A stretch of DNA of 64,000 nucleotides from Micromonospora luteifusca (GCF_016907275.1 NZ_JAFBBP010000001.1:7099904-7163903); one strand, 5' to 3'. Counted from the stretch's first letter, positions 36,367 to 45,965 are shown. The notes: generated from the sequence alone by a model not told the origin. Made by a program: numbers and translations.

Positions 36367-37431
36367 GTGGCGTGGTCTATCGGACACTCGCTGATAGTGG
36401 TACTGGCACTGGTGCTGGGCCTGGCCGCCGGGTGGCTGCTGCGCGGCCGGCGGGGCGTACCGGGCAGTGGGCAAGGTCGGTCGATCGTCGACGGTGATCC
36501 GGTCGCCAGCCTGGCCGTGATCTCCACGCCGACGCCTGCGGCCACCACCGACGAGGCCCGGCCCGTAGCCGCCGTCGACCCGGCCCCGGCCGCGGTCGCC
36601 GACGAGCCGGTGCCGGTGGACACGGTCAGCGCGCCAGCCGCGCTGACCGGGCAGGGCGATCCCACCCTGGCGGATGCCCCGGCCGACGGTCCGAGCACTG
36701 TCGACCCGGCCGAGATGGCGCTGACCGAGGCCCCGCCGCCGGCCCCCGCCGCCGAGCCGGTTGGCCCAGCTGAACTGCATGAACCCGCCGTGGAACCGAC
36801 CCCCGAGCCGGTCGCGGTCGAGGAGCAGCCCGCCCCGGCGACCGTGGTCTCCCCCCGCCTGCCCGCGGACGACCTCCCGCAGGCCGACACCACCGCGGCC
36901 GACGACGTGAAGCTCGACAGCACCCCGGCCGACGTCGCGCCGCTCGACACCACCCCGGCCGATGCCACGCCGCTCGACACTACCCCGGCCGAGGACGCGC
37001 CGGCCGAGGTCACGGCCGTTGACCCGCTGCCGACGGAGACGCCGGTGAGCGCCGAGTCGGCGGACGCCGACGCGGAGCCGACGCGGACGGCGGTGGCCAC
37101 GCCTCCGGTCCGGCCGACCGCCAGCGCCACCCCGCCGGTGCGTACGCCAGCCGACACCACCGGCGGCGTGGACGCCGACCCGACGGGCCCGGCCGACGAC
37201 TTCCGCCGGATCCAGGGAATCGGGCCGAAGATGGCGGCCGCGTTGCAGGACGCCGGTGTGCGCACGTACGGCCAGCTCGGTGAGCTGGACGAGCCGGCGC
37301 TGCGCGACCTGATCCGGGCCGCCGGCCTGCGCGCCGCACCCGGGCTGGCCAGCTGGCCGCAGCAGGCTCGCGTGCTCGCCGGTGCCGGCGACGAGTTGGC
37401 CGCGGTGCTGCCGGGCGGCAACCAGGCCTGA
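36367..37431 (+). CDS. Membrane-anchored helix-hairpin-helix protein with Ala/Pro/Asp-rich repeats
   Basis: The 354-residue protein starts at a GTG set 6 nt after GAGAGGGAGG. A single membrane helix at the N-terminus (SLIVVLALVLGLAAGWLL) precedes an acidic Ala/Pro/Thr-rich disordered region of about 240 residues, including three 10-residue repeats like TPADATPLDT. The C-terminus has a helix-hairpin-helix-type domain (DDFRRIQGIGPKMAAALQDAGVRTYGQL). Such domains bind DNA or mediate protein contacts. The role of the membrane tether is unknown. The 237 bp before the gene hold no other gene. Confidence 0.78.
   Translation: MAWSIGHSLIVVLALVLGLAAGWLLRGRRGVPGSGQGRSIVDGDPVASLAVISTPTPAATTDEARPVAAVDPAPAAVADEPVPVDTVSAPAALTGQGDPTLADAPADGPSTVDPAEMALTEAPPPAPAAEPVGPAELHEPAVEPTPEPVAVEEQPAPATVVSPRLPADDLPQADTTAADDVKLDSTPADVAPLDTTPADATPLDTTPAEDAPAEVTAVDPLPTETPVSAESADADAEPTRTAVATPPVRPTASATPPVRTPADTTGGVDADPTGPADDFRRIQGIGPKMAAALQDAGVRTYGQLGELDEPALRDLIRAAGLRAAPGLASWPQQARVLAGAGDELAAVLPGGNQA
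36913..37002 (+). repeat. Three 30-bp tandem repeats in the HhH protein gene
   Basis: Units at 36913-36942, 36943-36972 and 36973-37002 begin CTCGACA and contain CCCCGGCC. They encode the TPAD/LDTTP-type peptide repeats. Confidence 0.8.
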
Positions 37432-37444
37432 CGCCTGACATCGG

Positions 37445-37482
37445 GCCCCCGGCGGCCGTCCAACCGGACGGTCGGCCGGGGG
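37445..37482 (+). terminator. Terminator after the HhH protein gene
   Basis: A long imperfect hairpin (GCCCCCGGC against GGCCGGGGGC, with inner GTCC-AACC-GGAC) begins 14 bp beyond the stop codon. Confidence 0.7.
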
Positions 37483-37646
37483 CTCGGCCGTTGGGGCGAA
37501 AGATCCTCCGGCGCTGAGGCAAGGGTGATCGACTCGGCCGGGGGAAGACGCGACGAATCCTCCGCCCCGCAATCGGTCGATCGTTACCGTCGGTTGAGGT
37601 GGGCCGGTCGGGTTCGCCGTGTCGATGCATACCGCAGGAGTAGCCC

Positions 37647-38855
37647 GTGCACCTCGCCGCGCCGGGGCCCGGGTCCCCGCGGGCCCGCCGCCCTCCGGTG
37701 CGTGACCCGGAGGCCCCGCGCAGGGTGACCCTCCTCGAACTCTTCTTCGACCTGGTGTACGTGGTCGCCCTGGCGCTCATCTCGCGGGGAATGGTGGACC
37801 AGCTCGACTGGCACCGGGCCGCGCAGGCACTGATCCTGCTGGCGGCCGTCTGGTGGACGTGGGTGATCACCACCCTGGTCACCGACCTGTACGACCCGGA
37901 ACGAACCGAGATCAAGCTGCTGATCAGCGCCGTGATGTTCGGCGCGCTGCTGATGGCCACGGCGATCCCGGCGGCGTTCGGCGACCGCGGGATCATCTTC
38001 GCCGCCACCTACGTGGCGATCCATCTCGGGCGTGGGCTGTTCCTGATGCCAGCCGTCCGCCGAGAACCGCAGACCCAGCGCCGCGCGGCACGCATCTTCC
38101 TCTGGTTCGCCGTGTCGGCGATCCCGTGGATCATCGGCGCGTTCGTCAGCGACGACGCCCGCCTGGTGTGCTGGGCCATCGCGCTCGCCATCGACTACAT
38201 CGGTTTCCGGCTCGCGTACCCGGTGCCCGGGCTCGGTGTGGTGCCCGAACAGCAGCGCAACGTCACGGCGGAGCACCTCTCCGAGCGCTACCAGCAGTTC
38301 TTCATCATCGCTCTCGGCGACGCCATCCTGACCATCGGCAGCATGTTCAGCATGGCGCACAGCGAGTTGGAGAATCTCGCCGTGTTCGCGGTGGCATTCC
38401 TGACCACCCTGCTGCTCTGGCGGATCTACGTGCACAAGTCCGGCCAGTTGTTGCCGCTGGCCATCAAGGTGTCGGGGTCGCCGAACAAGTTCCTGTTCAC
38501 CGCGCCGTACACCCACCTGCTGATGGTCGCCGGGGTGGTGACCACGGCCTCCGGGTTCGACCTCGTGCTGCACGAACCGACCGGACGGACGCCGCCGGCC
38601 TGGGCGGCGGTGATCCTCGGCGGCCCGGCACTCTTCCTGGCCGGTCGGGCCTCCTTCGAGTACGAGGTGTTCAGCCGGGTGTCGCCGTCGCGCCCCGGCG
38701 GTGTGCTGGCGCTGCTGACCATCGCGCCGGCCGTGCTGTTCCTGCCGCCGGTGTTCGCCTCCCTCGGCGCACTCCTGGTGCTGGCCGGTGTGGCCTACGC
38801 GGACTTCCGGCGCAGCTACGGCAAGCCACCGGAGGCCCCGGCCCCACCGCACTGA
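37647..38855 (+). CDS. Low temperature requirement protein A (LtrA) family membrane protein
   Basis: The 402-residue polytopic protein starts at a GTG 6 nt after GCAGGAG. The family signature VTLLELFFDLVYVVALALIS follows an Arg-rich lead, and SERYQQFFIIALGDAILTIG is the second conserved motif. About ten to twelve membrane segments are predicted. LtrA was first named from a cold-sensitive Listeria mutant; its biochemical function remains unknown. It converges closely (19 bp) on the racemase-like gene with no clear terminator. Confidence 0.9.
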   Translation: MHLAAPGPGSPRARRPPVRDPEAPRRVTLLELFFDLVYVVALALISRGMVDQLDWHRAAQALILLAAVWWTWVITTLVTDLYDPERTEIKLLISAVMFGALLMATAIPAAFGDRGIIFAATYVAIHLGRGLFLMPAVRREPQTQRRAARIFLWFAVSAIPWIIGAFVSDDARLVCWAIALAIDYIGFRLAYPVPGLGVVPEQQRNVTAEHLSERYQQFFIIALGDAILTIGSMFSMAHSELENLAVFAVAFLTTLLLWRIYVHKSGQLLPLAIKVSGSPNKFLFTAPYTHLLMVAGVVTTASGFDLVLHEPTGRTPPAWAAVILGGPALFLAGRASFEYEVFSRVSPSRPGGVLALLTIAPAVLFLPPVFASLGALLVLAGVAYADFRRSYGKPPEAPAPPH

Positions 38856-38874
38856 ACAGGTGGCGCCGGCCGGC

Positions 38875-39633
38875 TCAGCGAGGCGCCGACCCGGCCAGCA
38901 GCCGGCCGGCGTCCGGAACGTACGGCTCGACGCCCAGATTGGTGAGTAGTTGGTGCACGGTGGCGGTGGCCGCGGTGAGCACCGGACGGCCGAGCCGGGC
39001 CTCCACCTGCGGCACCGCCGCCAACGACGGCAGTTGCACGCAGGCGGAGAGGACCACCGCGTCCACGTCGGTCACGTCCAGCCGATCGGCCAACTCCACG
39101 AGGCGGGACGTGGGGATGCGCCCGACCGCCACGTTGTCCGGCTCGCTCAGGCTCACCGCCTCGGTCACCTGCACAGCGTGCGCGGCGAGGTAGGCGGCGA
39201 CGGTCGCGGTCAACGGCGGCAGGTACGGCGCGATCAGCGCCACCCGGCGGGCACCCAACGCACGCAGCCCAGCGACCAACGCGCCCGCACTGGTCACCAC
39301 CGGCATGTCGTGCCCGGCACGAACGGCCGCACGGCCCAACCGCCGCTCGGCCCGTTCGTGCGCGCCAGCGCCCTCGCACATCACCGCCACCAGGCAGGCG
39401 TACGCGAGCACGTCGCAGCGGGCGTCGGCCAACTCGGCGGCACAGCGCACAGCCGAGCGGTTCATGCGGGCCAACTCGTCGGGGGTCACCTGACGCAGTC
39501 GTACCCGGCTGGCGTGCGTGGTGAAGCGAACCGTCGGGTCGACGGTCTCGCGTCGGCGCAGCATCGCCGGGATCTCCGTCTCCATGGTGGTGTTCGAACT
39601 GGGCACCACCAGACCGATGCGGTGGCTGCTCAC
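38875..39633 (-). CDS. Maleate isomerase/arylmalonate decarboxylase-like protein
   Basis: The 252-residue protein of the Asp/Glu/hydantoin racemase superfamily has the subgroup opening IGLVVPSSNTTMETEIP. There are two candidate catalytic cysteines, in LAYACLVAVMCEG and VVLSACVQLPSL. The GTG at 39633 overlaps the stop of the YrdC-like gene (GTGA), so the two are made together. Subgroup members isomerise maleate or decarboxylate malonates by enediolate chemistry. The unusual partner gene suggests a specific uncharacterised pathway. Confidence 0.82.
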   Translation of the reverse strand: MSSHRIGLVVPSSNTTMETEIPAMLRRRETVDPTVRFTTHASRVRLRQVTPDELARMNRSAVRCAAELADARCDVLAYACLVAVMCEGAGAHERAERRLGRAAVRAGHDMPVVTSAGALVAGLRALGARRVALIAPYLPPLTATVAAYLAAHAVQVTEAVSLSEPDNVAVGRIPTSRLVELADRLDVTDVDAVVLSACVQLPSLAAVPQVEARLGRPVLTAATATVHQLLTNLGVEPYVPDAGRLLAGSAPR

Positions 39634-40457
39634 ACCAGCGCCCCGGCGTACCCCCGGACCTGCAACCGCTGCCCGGCGGTTGCGCCGAGGCGCACCTGCA
39701 GGCCGAGCGGCGCGGCGGCACGGCGTACGTCGTCCAGGTGCAGTGACCCGTGCCGGTCCACACTGAGCACCGGCGGCTCCTCGAGCTCACCCTCCGGTGC
39801 GTGGAACGAGAGCAGGGTGACCGAGGTGGTGAGGTAGCCCGGGTATGCGGCGCGGGCCGCCGCCTCGTCCCGGTGGGCGAGCACCACCAGGTCGTCGACG
39901 TGGGCGAAGTCGGCGGCGAGGGCTCCGACCTTCCAGTGCGCCGGTTCCTCGGCGGCGCCGGTCTGATGCCGGGACCGGTTCGCCGAGGTGATGTAGAGGT
40001 GGTCCGACCCGGTCTCGGCGAGTGCCCGCTCGAAGAAGGCGTTGGACGGGCAGGTCAGGCCGGGCGCGATCACCTGGGTGGTCCGCACCCCTCGGTCGAC
40101 CTGGGTGAGGTGCTCGGGCAACCGCTCCGCCGCCGGCCCGCGGAAACCGAACGGCCCGGCCCCGTAGAGGGCGTCCATCAGCGCCCGCACCCGGCCCACC
40201 GGCAACCGTGGCGAGATCCGCGTCCAGTCGAACATCCCCGGGATCCGGCCGATCACGGTGGTGATGCTGCCGACCTGATGGACCGGGCGACCCTTGGCCA
40301 GGTTGACCTGCCGGACGGTGTCCGCGTCGGGACGCGTGACGATGACGTAGAAGTTGGCGAACGCCGCCGCGACGACCGCGCCGCCGGCCAACGCGCGGGC
40401 GGCGACCGCGACGTCCTCGGGGCGGTCGATGTACAGGGGCGGTGTCGGGGCGTCCAT
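39630..40457 (-). CDS. YrdC/Sua5-like domain protein, divergent
   Basis: The 275-residue protein resembles the YrdC fold: RPEDVAVAARALAGGAVVAAAF, then VRQVNLAKGRPVHQVGSIT (KGRP motif), and HLYITSANRSRHQTG corresponding to the STSAN loop. The usual PTDTVYGL substrate motif is replaced by AAFANFYVIVT, so threonylcarbamoyl-AMP synthesis is doubtful. A C-terminal region with VLSVDRHGSLHLDDVRRAA has no assigned role. It is first in a two-gene unit with the maleate-isomerase-like protein. It is probably not the housekeeping tRNA-t6A enzyme. Confidence 0.7.
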   Translation of the reverse strand: MDAPTPPLYIDRPEDVAVAARALAGGAVVAAAFANFYVIVTRPDADTVRQVNLAKGRPVHQVGSITTVIGRIPGMFDWTRISPRLPVGRVRALMDALYGAGPFGFRGPAAERLPEHLTQVDRGVRTTQVIAPGLTCPSNAFFERALAETGSDHLYITSANRSRHQTGAAEEPAHWKVGALAADFAHVDDLVVLAHRDEAAARAAYPGYLTTSVTLLSFHAPEGELEEPPVLSVDRHGSLHLDDVRRAAAPLGLQVRLGATAGQRLQVRGYAGALV

Positions 40458-40706
40458 GGGTCCTCCTCGGCGGGCCGTGAGGCAGTTCTACGTCCGACGG
40501 CCCGTACGACGGCGGGGTCGGTCGTCGATCCGATAGCAGCCCGGCGCTACCCGGTGCTGGCGGCCGATGCGCGGCGGTACTCATCGGCGGACGACATCGG
40601 CCGGACGGAGGATCCAGCGCGGTCGCGGCGCGCAGCCGTTAGCCGCGCGACCGGATTGGGTACAACTGCCTGCACCTCACATCCACCACATATTCAGGAG
40701 GCAGCG

Positions 40707-40913
40707 ATGCGCGGCACCTCGATACTCGGAGTCATCGTCGTGATCTGGCTGTTGATCGGCGCGATCGCTGCCGGCCAGCGCGGCTACTACAGCGGCGACG
40801 ACACCAACTGCGCCGAGGCCGGCACCATTCTGGTCACCATCGTGGCCGGGCCGTTGAACTACATCGGCGCCAACCCCAAGGTCGACTGCAAGCTGCCCGA
40901 ACCGTCCAAGTAG
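40707..40913 (+). CDS. Small membrane protein, 68 residues
   Basis: An ATG 5 nt after AGGAGG begins a 68-residue protein. One hydrophobic segment is at the N-terminus (ILGVIVVIWLLIGAIAAGQ), followed by GYYSGDDTNCAEAGTILVTIVAGPLNYIGANP, with a second, weaker hydrophobic stretch. The pattern matches widespread small actinobacterial proteins of unknown function. A hairpin follows at 40927-40965. It is a single gene. Confidence 0.8.
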   Translation: MRGTSILGVIVVIWLLIGAIAAGQRGYYSGDDTNCAEAGTILVTIVAGPLNYIGANPKVDCKLPEPSK

Positions 40914-40926
40914 GACCCTGACGCGC

Positions 40927-40965
40927 GCCGGCCCGTGCCCCTCGATTCGGGGGGCGCGGGCCGGC
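40927..40965 (+). terminator. Terminator after the 68-residue gene
   Basis: A hairpin pairs GCCGGCCCG (40927-40935) with CGGGCCGGC (40957-40965), with inner CCCC/GGGG pairing, 13 bp beyond the stop. Confidence 0.75.
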
Positions 40966-41143
40966 GTCCGTCGGTAGGGCGCCTCAGCTGTTCGCGACGT
41001 GGTCGGTGTCTGTGTGGCCGTCCGCCACCGCACATCCCGTACGGCATCCTAGGAGGCTGGTTTGCAGGTCTCGACGGCGTTTGTCGGTGCCGAGGCCGGG
41101 AACCGACCCGGCGTCAGTCGGCGGACGGAATCGGGAGCGTGGC

Positions 41144-42103
41144 ATGCAGATCGGCTACAAGCTGGCCTCGGAGGGCTACGGCCCACAGGAGATCATCCGG
41201 CAGGCCGTCCAGGCCGAGCAGGCTGGTTTCGACTTCGTCGAGATGAGCGACCACTTCCACCCCTGGCTGGACGCGCAGGGACACTCGTCCTTCACCTGGA
41301 GCGTGCTCGGCGCCATCGCCGCCAGGACCAGCACCCTGCGCCTGGCCACCGGCGTCACCTGCCCGACCGTCCGCTACCACCCGGCGATCATCGCGCAGGC
41401 CGCGGCGACCATGGCGCTGATCTCCGACGGGCGGTTCACCCTCGGGGTGGGGGCCGGCGAGCGACTCAACGAGCACGTGGTCGGGCAGGGCTTCCCGAGC
41501 GTGCGGGGCCGGCACGAGCGACTCCGCGAGGCGTTGGAGATCATTCGACTGCTCTGGCAGGGCGGCTACCAGTCGTACGAGGGTCGGCACCTGCAACTGG
41601 AGGACGCCCAGGTCTTCGACCTGCCGGACACCCCGCCGGTGATCGCGGTCGCGGCCAGTGGTGAGGCATCGGCCCGTCTCGCCGCCGAGTTGGGCGACGG
41701 GCTGTTCGCCACCGAGCCGGAGGCGTCGATCGTCGAGCACTACCGACGCGCCGGTGGGTCGGGCCCGCGCTACGCCGAGGTGCCGTTGGCCTGGGCCAGC
41801 GACGAGCACCAGGCGGTGCAGGCGGTGTTGCAGACCAGCCGGTGGATGGTCACCGGCTGGAAGGTGATGAGCGAACTGCCGAACCCGGTCAATTTCGACG
41901 CGGCCAGCGCGTACGTCGAGGAGAAGCACATCCGCCAACTCTTCGCCGTCGGGCCCGACCCGGAGCCGCACGTCGACAAGGTCCGGTCGTACGTCGACGC
42001 GGGCTTCGACCACATCGTCCTGCAGAACGCCGGCCCCGACCCGGACGGCTTCCTCAACTTCTTCGCCGCGAACCTCTCCGGCCGCCTACGCGCAATGAGC
42101 TGA
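41144..42103 (+). CDS. F420-dependent luciferase-like oxidoreductase
   Basis: The 319-residue TIM-barrel enzyme belongs to the LLM class (TIGR03557-like, related to F420-dependent glucose-6-phosphate dehydrogenase). MQIGYKLASEGYGPQEIIRQAVQAEQAGFDFVEMSDHFHPW carries the SDHFHPW motif that contacts F420, and LATGVTCPTVRYHPAIIAQAAATM is characteristic. The ATG at 41144 follows GGGAGCGTGGC; the longer open frame has no family similarity. It is inferred to use reduced F420 or to oxidise a sugar or alcohol; the substrate is unknown. It is monocistronic and ends in a hairpin. Confidence 0.9.
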   Translation: MQIGYKLASEGYGPQEIIRQAVQAEQAGFDFVEMSDHFHPWLDAQGHSSFTWSVLGAIAARTSTLRLATGVTCPTVRYHPAIIAQAAATMALISDGRFTLGVGAGERLNEHVVGQGFPSVRGRHERLREALEIIRLLWQGGYQSYEGRHLQLEDAQVFDLPDTPPVIAVAASGEASARLAAELGDGLFATEPEASIVEHYRRAGGSGPRYAEVPLAWASDEHQAVQAVLQTSRWMVTGWKVMSELPNPVNFDAASAYVEEKHIRQLFAVGPDPEPHVDKVRSYVDAGFDHIVLQNAGPDPDGFLNFFAANLSGRLRAMS

Positions 42104-42121
42104 TCCGACCTCATCGGCGTC

Positions 42122-42150
42122 GGCCGCCCCGACTGATCGTCGGGGCGGCC
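42122..42150. terminator. Bidirectional hairpin terminator
   Basis: A perfect 11-bp stem (GGCCGCCCCGA, 42122-42132, with 42140-42150) lies between the convergent oxidoreductase and beta-helix genes. Confidence 0.8.
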
Positions 42151-42178
42151 GGCTGCGCGCTGGGTGCGCGGGTCCTGC

Positions 42179-43696
42179 TCAGCGGAAGCAGTGCGCGATC
42201 GGAGCCGTGCTGCCCTCGCAGTTGGTCGGCTCGTTCTCCACGACAACGCTCTCGTCGTCGAGCTTGACCTGGGCGTGCACCGCGAAGATGCCGCCGGGCT
42301 TCGCCGTCGACGCGTTGTGGGTGACCTTGCTGGTGTAGATCGCCACCGAGCCCGCGTTCGCGTAGATGCCGCCGCCGCTGGACGCGGCGCCCACCCCCTC
42401 GTTGCGGGTCACGTCGCTGCCGCGGACCAGCAGGTTCGCCTTCTCCGCGTAGATGCCGGCGCCGAAACCGTGGGTGGTGTTGCCGTCGACCACGCTGTCG
42501 TCGAGCGGCGTCAGGCCCTTCACGGTCGAGATGCCGCCACCGTTGACGGTGGACGTGTTGCCGCGGATGGTCATCTTGCGCATCACCAGCACCGCGTCGG
42601 AGTTCGCGGCGCCGCCGCCGATATGCGCGGTGTTGTTCAGCAGCTCGGTGTCGACGACCTTCGTCCGGGCCGAGAAGCTGGCCAGCCCGCCGCCCTGGCC
42701 GGCGCTGTTCTGGGTGAAGGAGACGCTCTCCACGTCGGCCGCACCACGGTAGTTGCCGAGCCCGCCGCCGTACGCGTTGGCGCTGTTGCGGTGGAACTCG
42801 GAGCGCTTCAGCGTCAGCACACCACCGTTGAGCAGGCCCCCGCCCTTGCCCGCGGCGCCGGCGGCGCTGTTGCCGATGAACGTGGAATCGGTGACCACCA
42901 TGTTGCCGTCGTTGAAGATGCCCCCGCCGCCCCCCTCGGGCGACAGCGACGTGCTCTGGGTGACGGTGACCCGTTCCACCACGGCGGTGGCGCCGTGCAC
43001 CACGTGCACGCTGCCGCCCTCGATGGCCGAGCGGCCGTTGTGCAGTTCCACGTCGCGCAACGTCAACTCGCCGCCGTCGCGGACGGTGAAGAAGCGGAAC
43101 GCGGCGGCCTGGGCCTCCCGGGCGATGGTGGCGCCCGCGCCGTCGATCGTGATGGGCTGGTAGATCACCGGCAGGCCGGCGGTGTCGTCGGCCGGGTTGT
43201 GCGGCGGGGCGTCGGCGTCACCCGGGGTCTCCGCGGCGTCGGCCGCTTCCCGTGCGTCGCGGATCCCCCCGTCGTACTGGTCGGTCTCGTGGAACGCCTC
43301 GGTGAGGACGTAGCGGCACTTGGGGGCGAGCCGCAGCTCCGCGCCGCCCTCGGCGTTGGCCGTCACCAGTGCCGCCACCAGCTTTGCCGCGTCGCAGGGC
43401 ACCGACACCACGCCGCGCTTGCCGGTGCCCGGGGTGGTCGGGCGGGCCCGCTCGGCGCCGCCCTGGTCGCGCTCCGCCGCGTCCTGATCGCCGGCGCGGC
43501 GGGCGTCGTCACTTCCGGCCGTCGGGGACAGCCGGTTCAGACCGGGGAGCGAGAGGGCCCGGTCCGCGGCAGCGGCCACGCCGGCCGCCCCGGCCGCTCC
43601 CACGACGAGGCTTCCCGCCAGGAAGCCGCTGGCTAAGAACCACCGGGACCGCCGCCTGGGTCGGATCTCGCGGTCTCCTTTTCGGTACGAGGACAT
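42179..43696 (-). CDS. Secreted right-handed beta-helix protein (polymorphic-repeat type)
   Basis: The 505-residue protein starts at the ATG at 43696. A basic lead (YRKGDREIRPRRRSR) and hydrophobic core (WFLASGFLAGSLVVGAAGAAGVA) form a signal peptide or anchor. After a charged linker, an N-terminal cap (CDAAKLVAALVTANAEGGAELRLAP) leads into repeated coils with GGGI/GGGL and NxA/NTA turns, for example NDGNMVVTDSTFIGNSA and GGGLASFS. This resembles chlamydial-type polymorphic repeat and pectin-lyase-fold proteins. C-terminal Cys residues (NCEGSTAPIAHCF) may form a closing disulfide. The activity is unknown; surface adhesion or polysaccharide binding is plausible. Confidence 0.85.
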   Translation of the reverse strand: MSSYRKGDREIRPRRRSRWFLASGFLAGSLVVGAAGAAGVAAAADRALSLPGLNRLSPTAGSDDARRAGDQDAAERDQGGAERARPTTPGTGKRGVVSVPCDAAKLVAALVTANAEGGAELRLAPKCRYVLTEAFHETDQYDGGIRDAREAADAAETPGDADAPPHNPADDTAGLPVIYQPITIDGAGATIAREAQAAAFRFFTVRDGGELTLRDVELHNGRSAIEGGSVHVVHGATAVVERVTVTQSTSLSPEGGGGGIFNDGNMVVTDSTFIGNSAAGAAGKGGGLLNGGVLTLKRSEFHRNSANAYGGGLGNYRGAADVESVSFTQNSAGQGGGLASFSARTKVVDTELLNNTAHIGGGAANSDAVLVMRKMTIRGNTSTVNGGGISTVKGLTPLDDSVVDGNTTHGFGAGIYAEKANLLVRGSDVTRNEGVGAASSGGGIYANAGSVAIYTSKVTHNASTAKPGGIFAVHAQVKLDDESVVVENEPTNCEGSTAPIAHCFR

Positions 43697-43868
43697 CAAA
43701 GGTGCCTGCCTTCCTGCCTGCCTGACGTGACCGCGCGCCAATCCGGGCGCGGGGGGCTCGACGTACCGCCGGCCACCAAACGTCACGATAGGTCCGCAAT
43801 ACGGACAAGAAGGCGTGAACGTGAATAGTGCCCCCATTCATCTTCGAACCCGCCAAACCGGCCCCTCG

Positions 43869-45965
43869 TCACCCGCCGACGTGGATGCCGGGACGACGCA
43901 ACGGGTCCGGCTCGGTCCGGCGGATGATCTCCCGTACCACCGGCGGGGTGTCGCCGCGACCGAGGATGAGATAGCGCGCCAGGTGCGCGATCGGGCTCCC
44001 CTCCGACCACTCGAAGTGCGCGTGCGGCCGAACCCCGGTGGCGTCACGCAGGGCCAGCAGGATCGCGGCGATCGCGTTGGGCGCGGCCGCACTGCTGGCC
44101 CGCAACACCCGGAAGCCACCCACCTCGATCCCGTGCACCCGCAGCACCTGACTGAACTCCGACGGATCGACCACGTCGATCTCCAGGAACAGCACGTCCG
44201 CGGCACCGGGCACCGGATTCATCCCGCGCTGCCCCCGTTCCTTGACCGTGTACTCCTTCACCGACCCGCTCTGCCTCTTGTTGGCGATCAGGTGCAGTTG
44301 CCCGTCGTGGGCCAGCGACTCGGTGATGAATCGACGGGCCGGCTCGTCGAACTCGATCCGCTCGGCGCGCAGCTCGGTGGTCCGGGTGACCCGGGAGACC
44401 AACGAGACCACGATGATGCCGAGGATGAACAGCGCGGAGATGGTGATCCCGTCCGGCTGCTCGATCACGTTCTCCAGCAGCGCGTACAGCAGCACCAGGG
44501 TGAGCACGGTGAACCCGATCGCGAAGGTGCGCTGGTGGTGACGCGCCGCGGAGATCGTCACCGCCACCGCCGCGGAGACCATCATCGCCAGGATGCCGGT
44601 CGCGTACGCCCCGGCCTGAGCGTTGACGTCGGCTGAGAAGGCGATCGTGATGGCGATGCTGACCACGGTGTAGACGATCACCACCGGGCGCACCGCCCGC
44701 GCCCACTCGGGTGCCATGCCGTACGAGGGCAGGTAGCGCGGCACGATGTTGATCAGCCCGGCCATCGCCGAGGCGCCGGCGAACCAGAGGATGAGCACGC
44801 TGCTCACGTCGTAGACACTGCCGAACACCTCACCCAGGTAGGTGTGCGCCAGGAACGCCAGCGCCCGCCCGCTGGCGGCGCCGCCGGGTCGGAACTCCTC
44901 CTGCGGGATGAGCGCCGTGGTCACGAAGGTCGTCGAGATCAGGTACACCGACATGATCAGCGCGGCGGTGGTGAGCAGTCGGCGGGTGTTGCGGATCCGG
45001 GCGGCGAGCCGCGCCGCCCGGTCCGGCCCCTCGGCCGAGACCAGGGGCATCATGCTGACCCCCGTCTCGAAACCGGACAGCCCCAGCACCAGCAGCGGGA
45101 AAGCCAGCACCGCGGTGAGCAGCACGTGCCCCGGCCCGCCGCCGGTCGACGTCAACGCGGCGGTCCAGTTCGACACGATGTCCGGGTCGGCGACGATTCG
45201 GCTCACCGCGACCACGACGATCACCGCGTTCAGAACCAGGAAGATCGCGACCAGCGGGATGGCCACCACCACCGCCTCGCGGAAGCCGAGCAGGAACACC
45301 CCGCCGAGGATGAGCAGCAGCACCACGGTCACCACGACCGGGGCCTGCGGGCCGTGCAGGGCGTCCGGCAGGTACGGGTTCTCCATCAGGTGCACGGTGG
45401 CGTCGGCCGAGGAGAGCGTGATCGTGATGATCCAGGAGGTGGCCACGAAGCCGAGCAGCACCAGTACGAAGACCTTGCCCCGCCAGAACGGCAGCAGCCG
45501 CTCCAGCATCGCCACCGACCCCTGCCCGTGCGGGCTCTCGTGAGCCACCCGCCGGTACATCGGCAGCATGCCGAACAGGGTGAGCGCGACGATCAACAGG
45601 GTTGCCAGCGGGGAGAGCGCACCGGCCGCCAACGCCGCGATGCCCGGCAGGTACGACAGCGTGGAGAAGTAGTCGACACCGGTCAGGCACATCACCTGCC
45701 ACCAGGCGTGCCGACGGTTCTGCCCCTCGGTCGTCTCCGGGCCGGGCGGCTGCACCCGGTGCTGGAAGAGCCACCGGCGCAGTGGGCTGGTCGGCGGCGC
45801 CGACCGGGCCGGGGAGGCCACACGCTCGGGCACCACGACACCCTGCCGGCCGCCCCGGTGCGGGCGGGCCGGGTCGCGAGCCGCCCGCAGTGCCGGGTCC
45901 GGCCCGGTCGGCGCGTGGCGACGTCCGTTCCAGCGTCGTGGTTTCGCCCGGTGCTCGTCACCCAT
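43869..45965 (-). CDS. APC-family amino acid permease with cytosolic C-terminal domain
   Basis: The 698-residue protein has about 75 basic N-terminal residues, then twelve or so membrane segments. The APC signature starts at [25 protein letters not shown], and [12 protein letters not shown] is the conserved mid-membrane Glu motif. A soluble C-terminal region of about 170 residues begins near [16 protein letters not shown]. The combination resembles the large APC/KUP-like permeases of actinobacteria. The ATG at 45965 follows AGGGTGGGA; a GTG at 45983 is the alternative. The substrate (amino acid or potassium) is not determinable. Confidence 0.85.
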   Translation of the reverse strand: MGDEHRAKPRRWNGRRHAPTGPDPALRAARDPARPHRGGRQGVVVPERVASPARSAPPTSPLRRWLFQHRVQPPGPETTEGQNRRHAWWQVMCLTGVDYFSTLSYLPGIAALAAGALSPLATLLIVALTLFGMLPMYRRVAHESPHGQGSVAMLERLLPFWRGKVFVLVLLGFVATSWIITITLSSADATVHLMENPYLPDALHGPQAPVVVTVVLLLILGGVFLLGFREAVVVAIPLVAIFLVLNAVIVVVAVSRIVADPDIVSNWTAALTSTGGGPGHVLLTAVLAFPLLVLGLSGFETGVSMMPLVSAEGPDRAARLAARIRNTRRLLTTAALIMSVYLISTTFVTTALIPQEEFRPGGAASGRALAFLAHTYLGEVFGSVYDVSSVLILWFAGASAMAGLINIVPRYLPSYGMAPEWARAVRPVVIVYTVVSIAITIAFSADVNAQAGAYATGILAMMVSAAVAVTISAARHHQRTFAIGFTVLTLVLLYALLENVIEQPDGITISALFILGIIVVSLVSRVTRTTELRAERIEFDEPARRFITESLAHDGQLHLIANKRQSGSVKEYTVKERGQRGMNPVPGAADVLFLEIDVVDPSEFSQVLRVHGIEVGGFRVLRASSAAAPNAIAAILLALRDATGVRPHAHFEWSEGSPIAHLARYLILGRGDTPPVVREIIRRTEPDPLRRPGIHVGG

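Noticed and set aside
40458..40706. A possible promoter riboswitch or small gene before the 68-residue protein
   Set aside because: No conserved RNA motif and no frame with a ribosome site other than the annotated one; only a weak TACAACT -10-like sequence.
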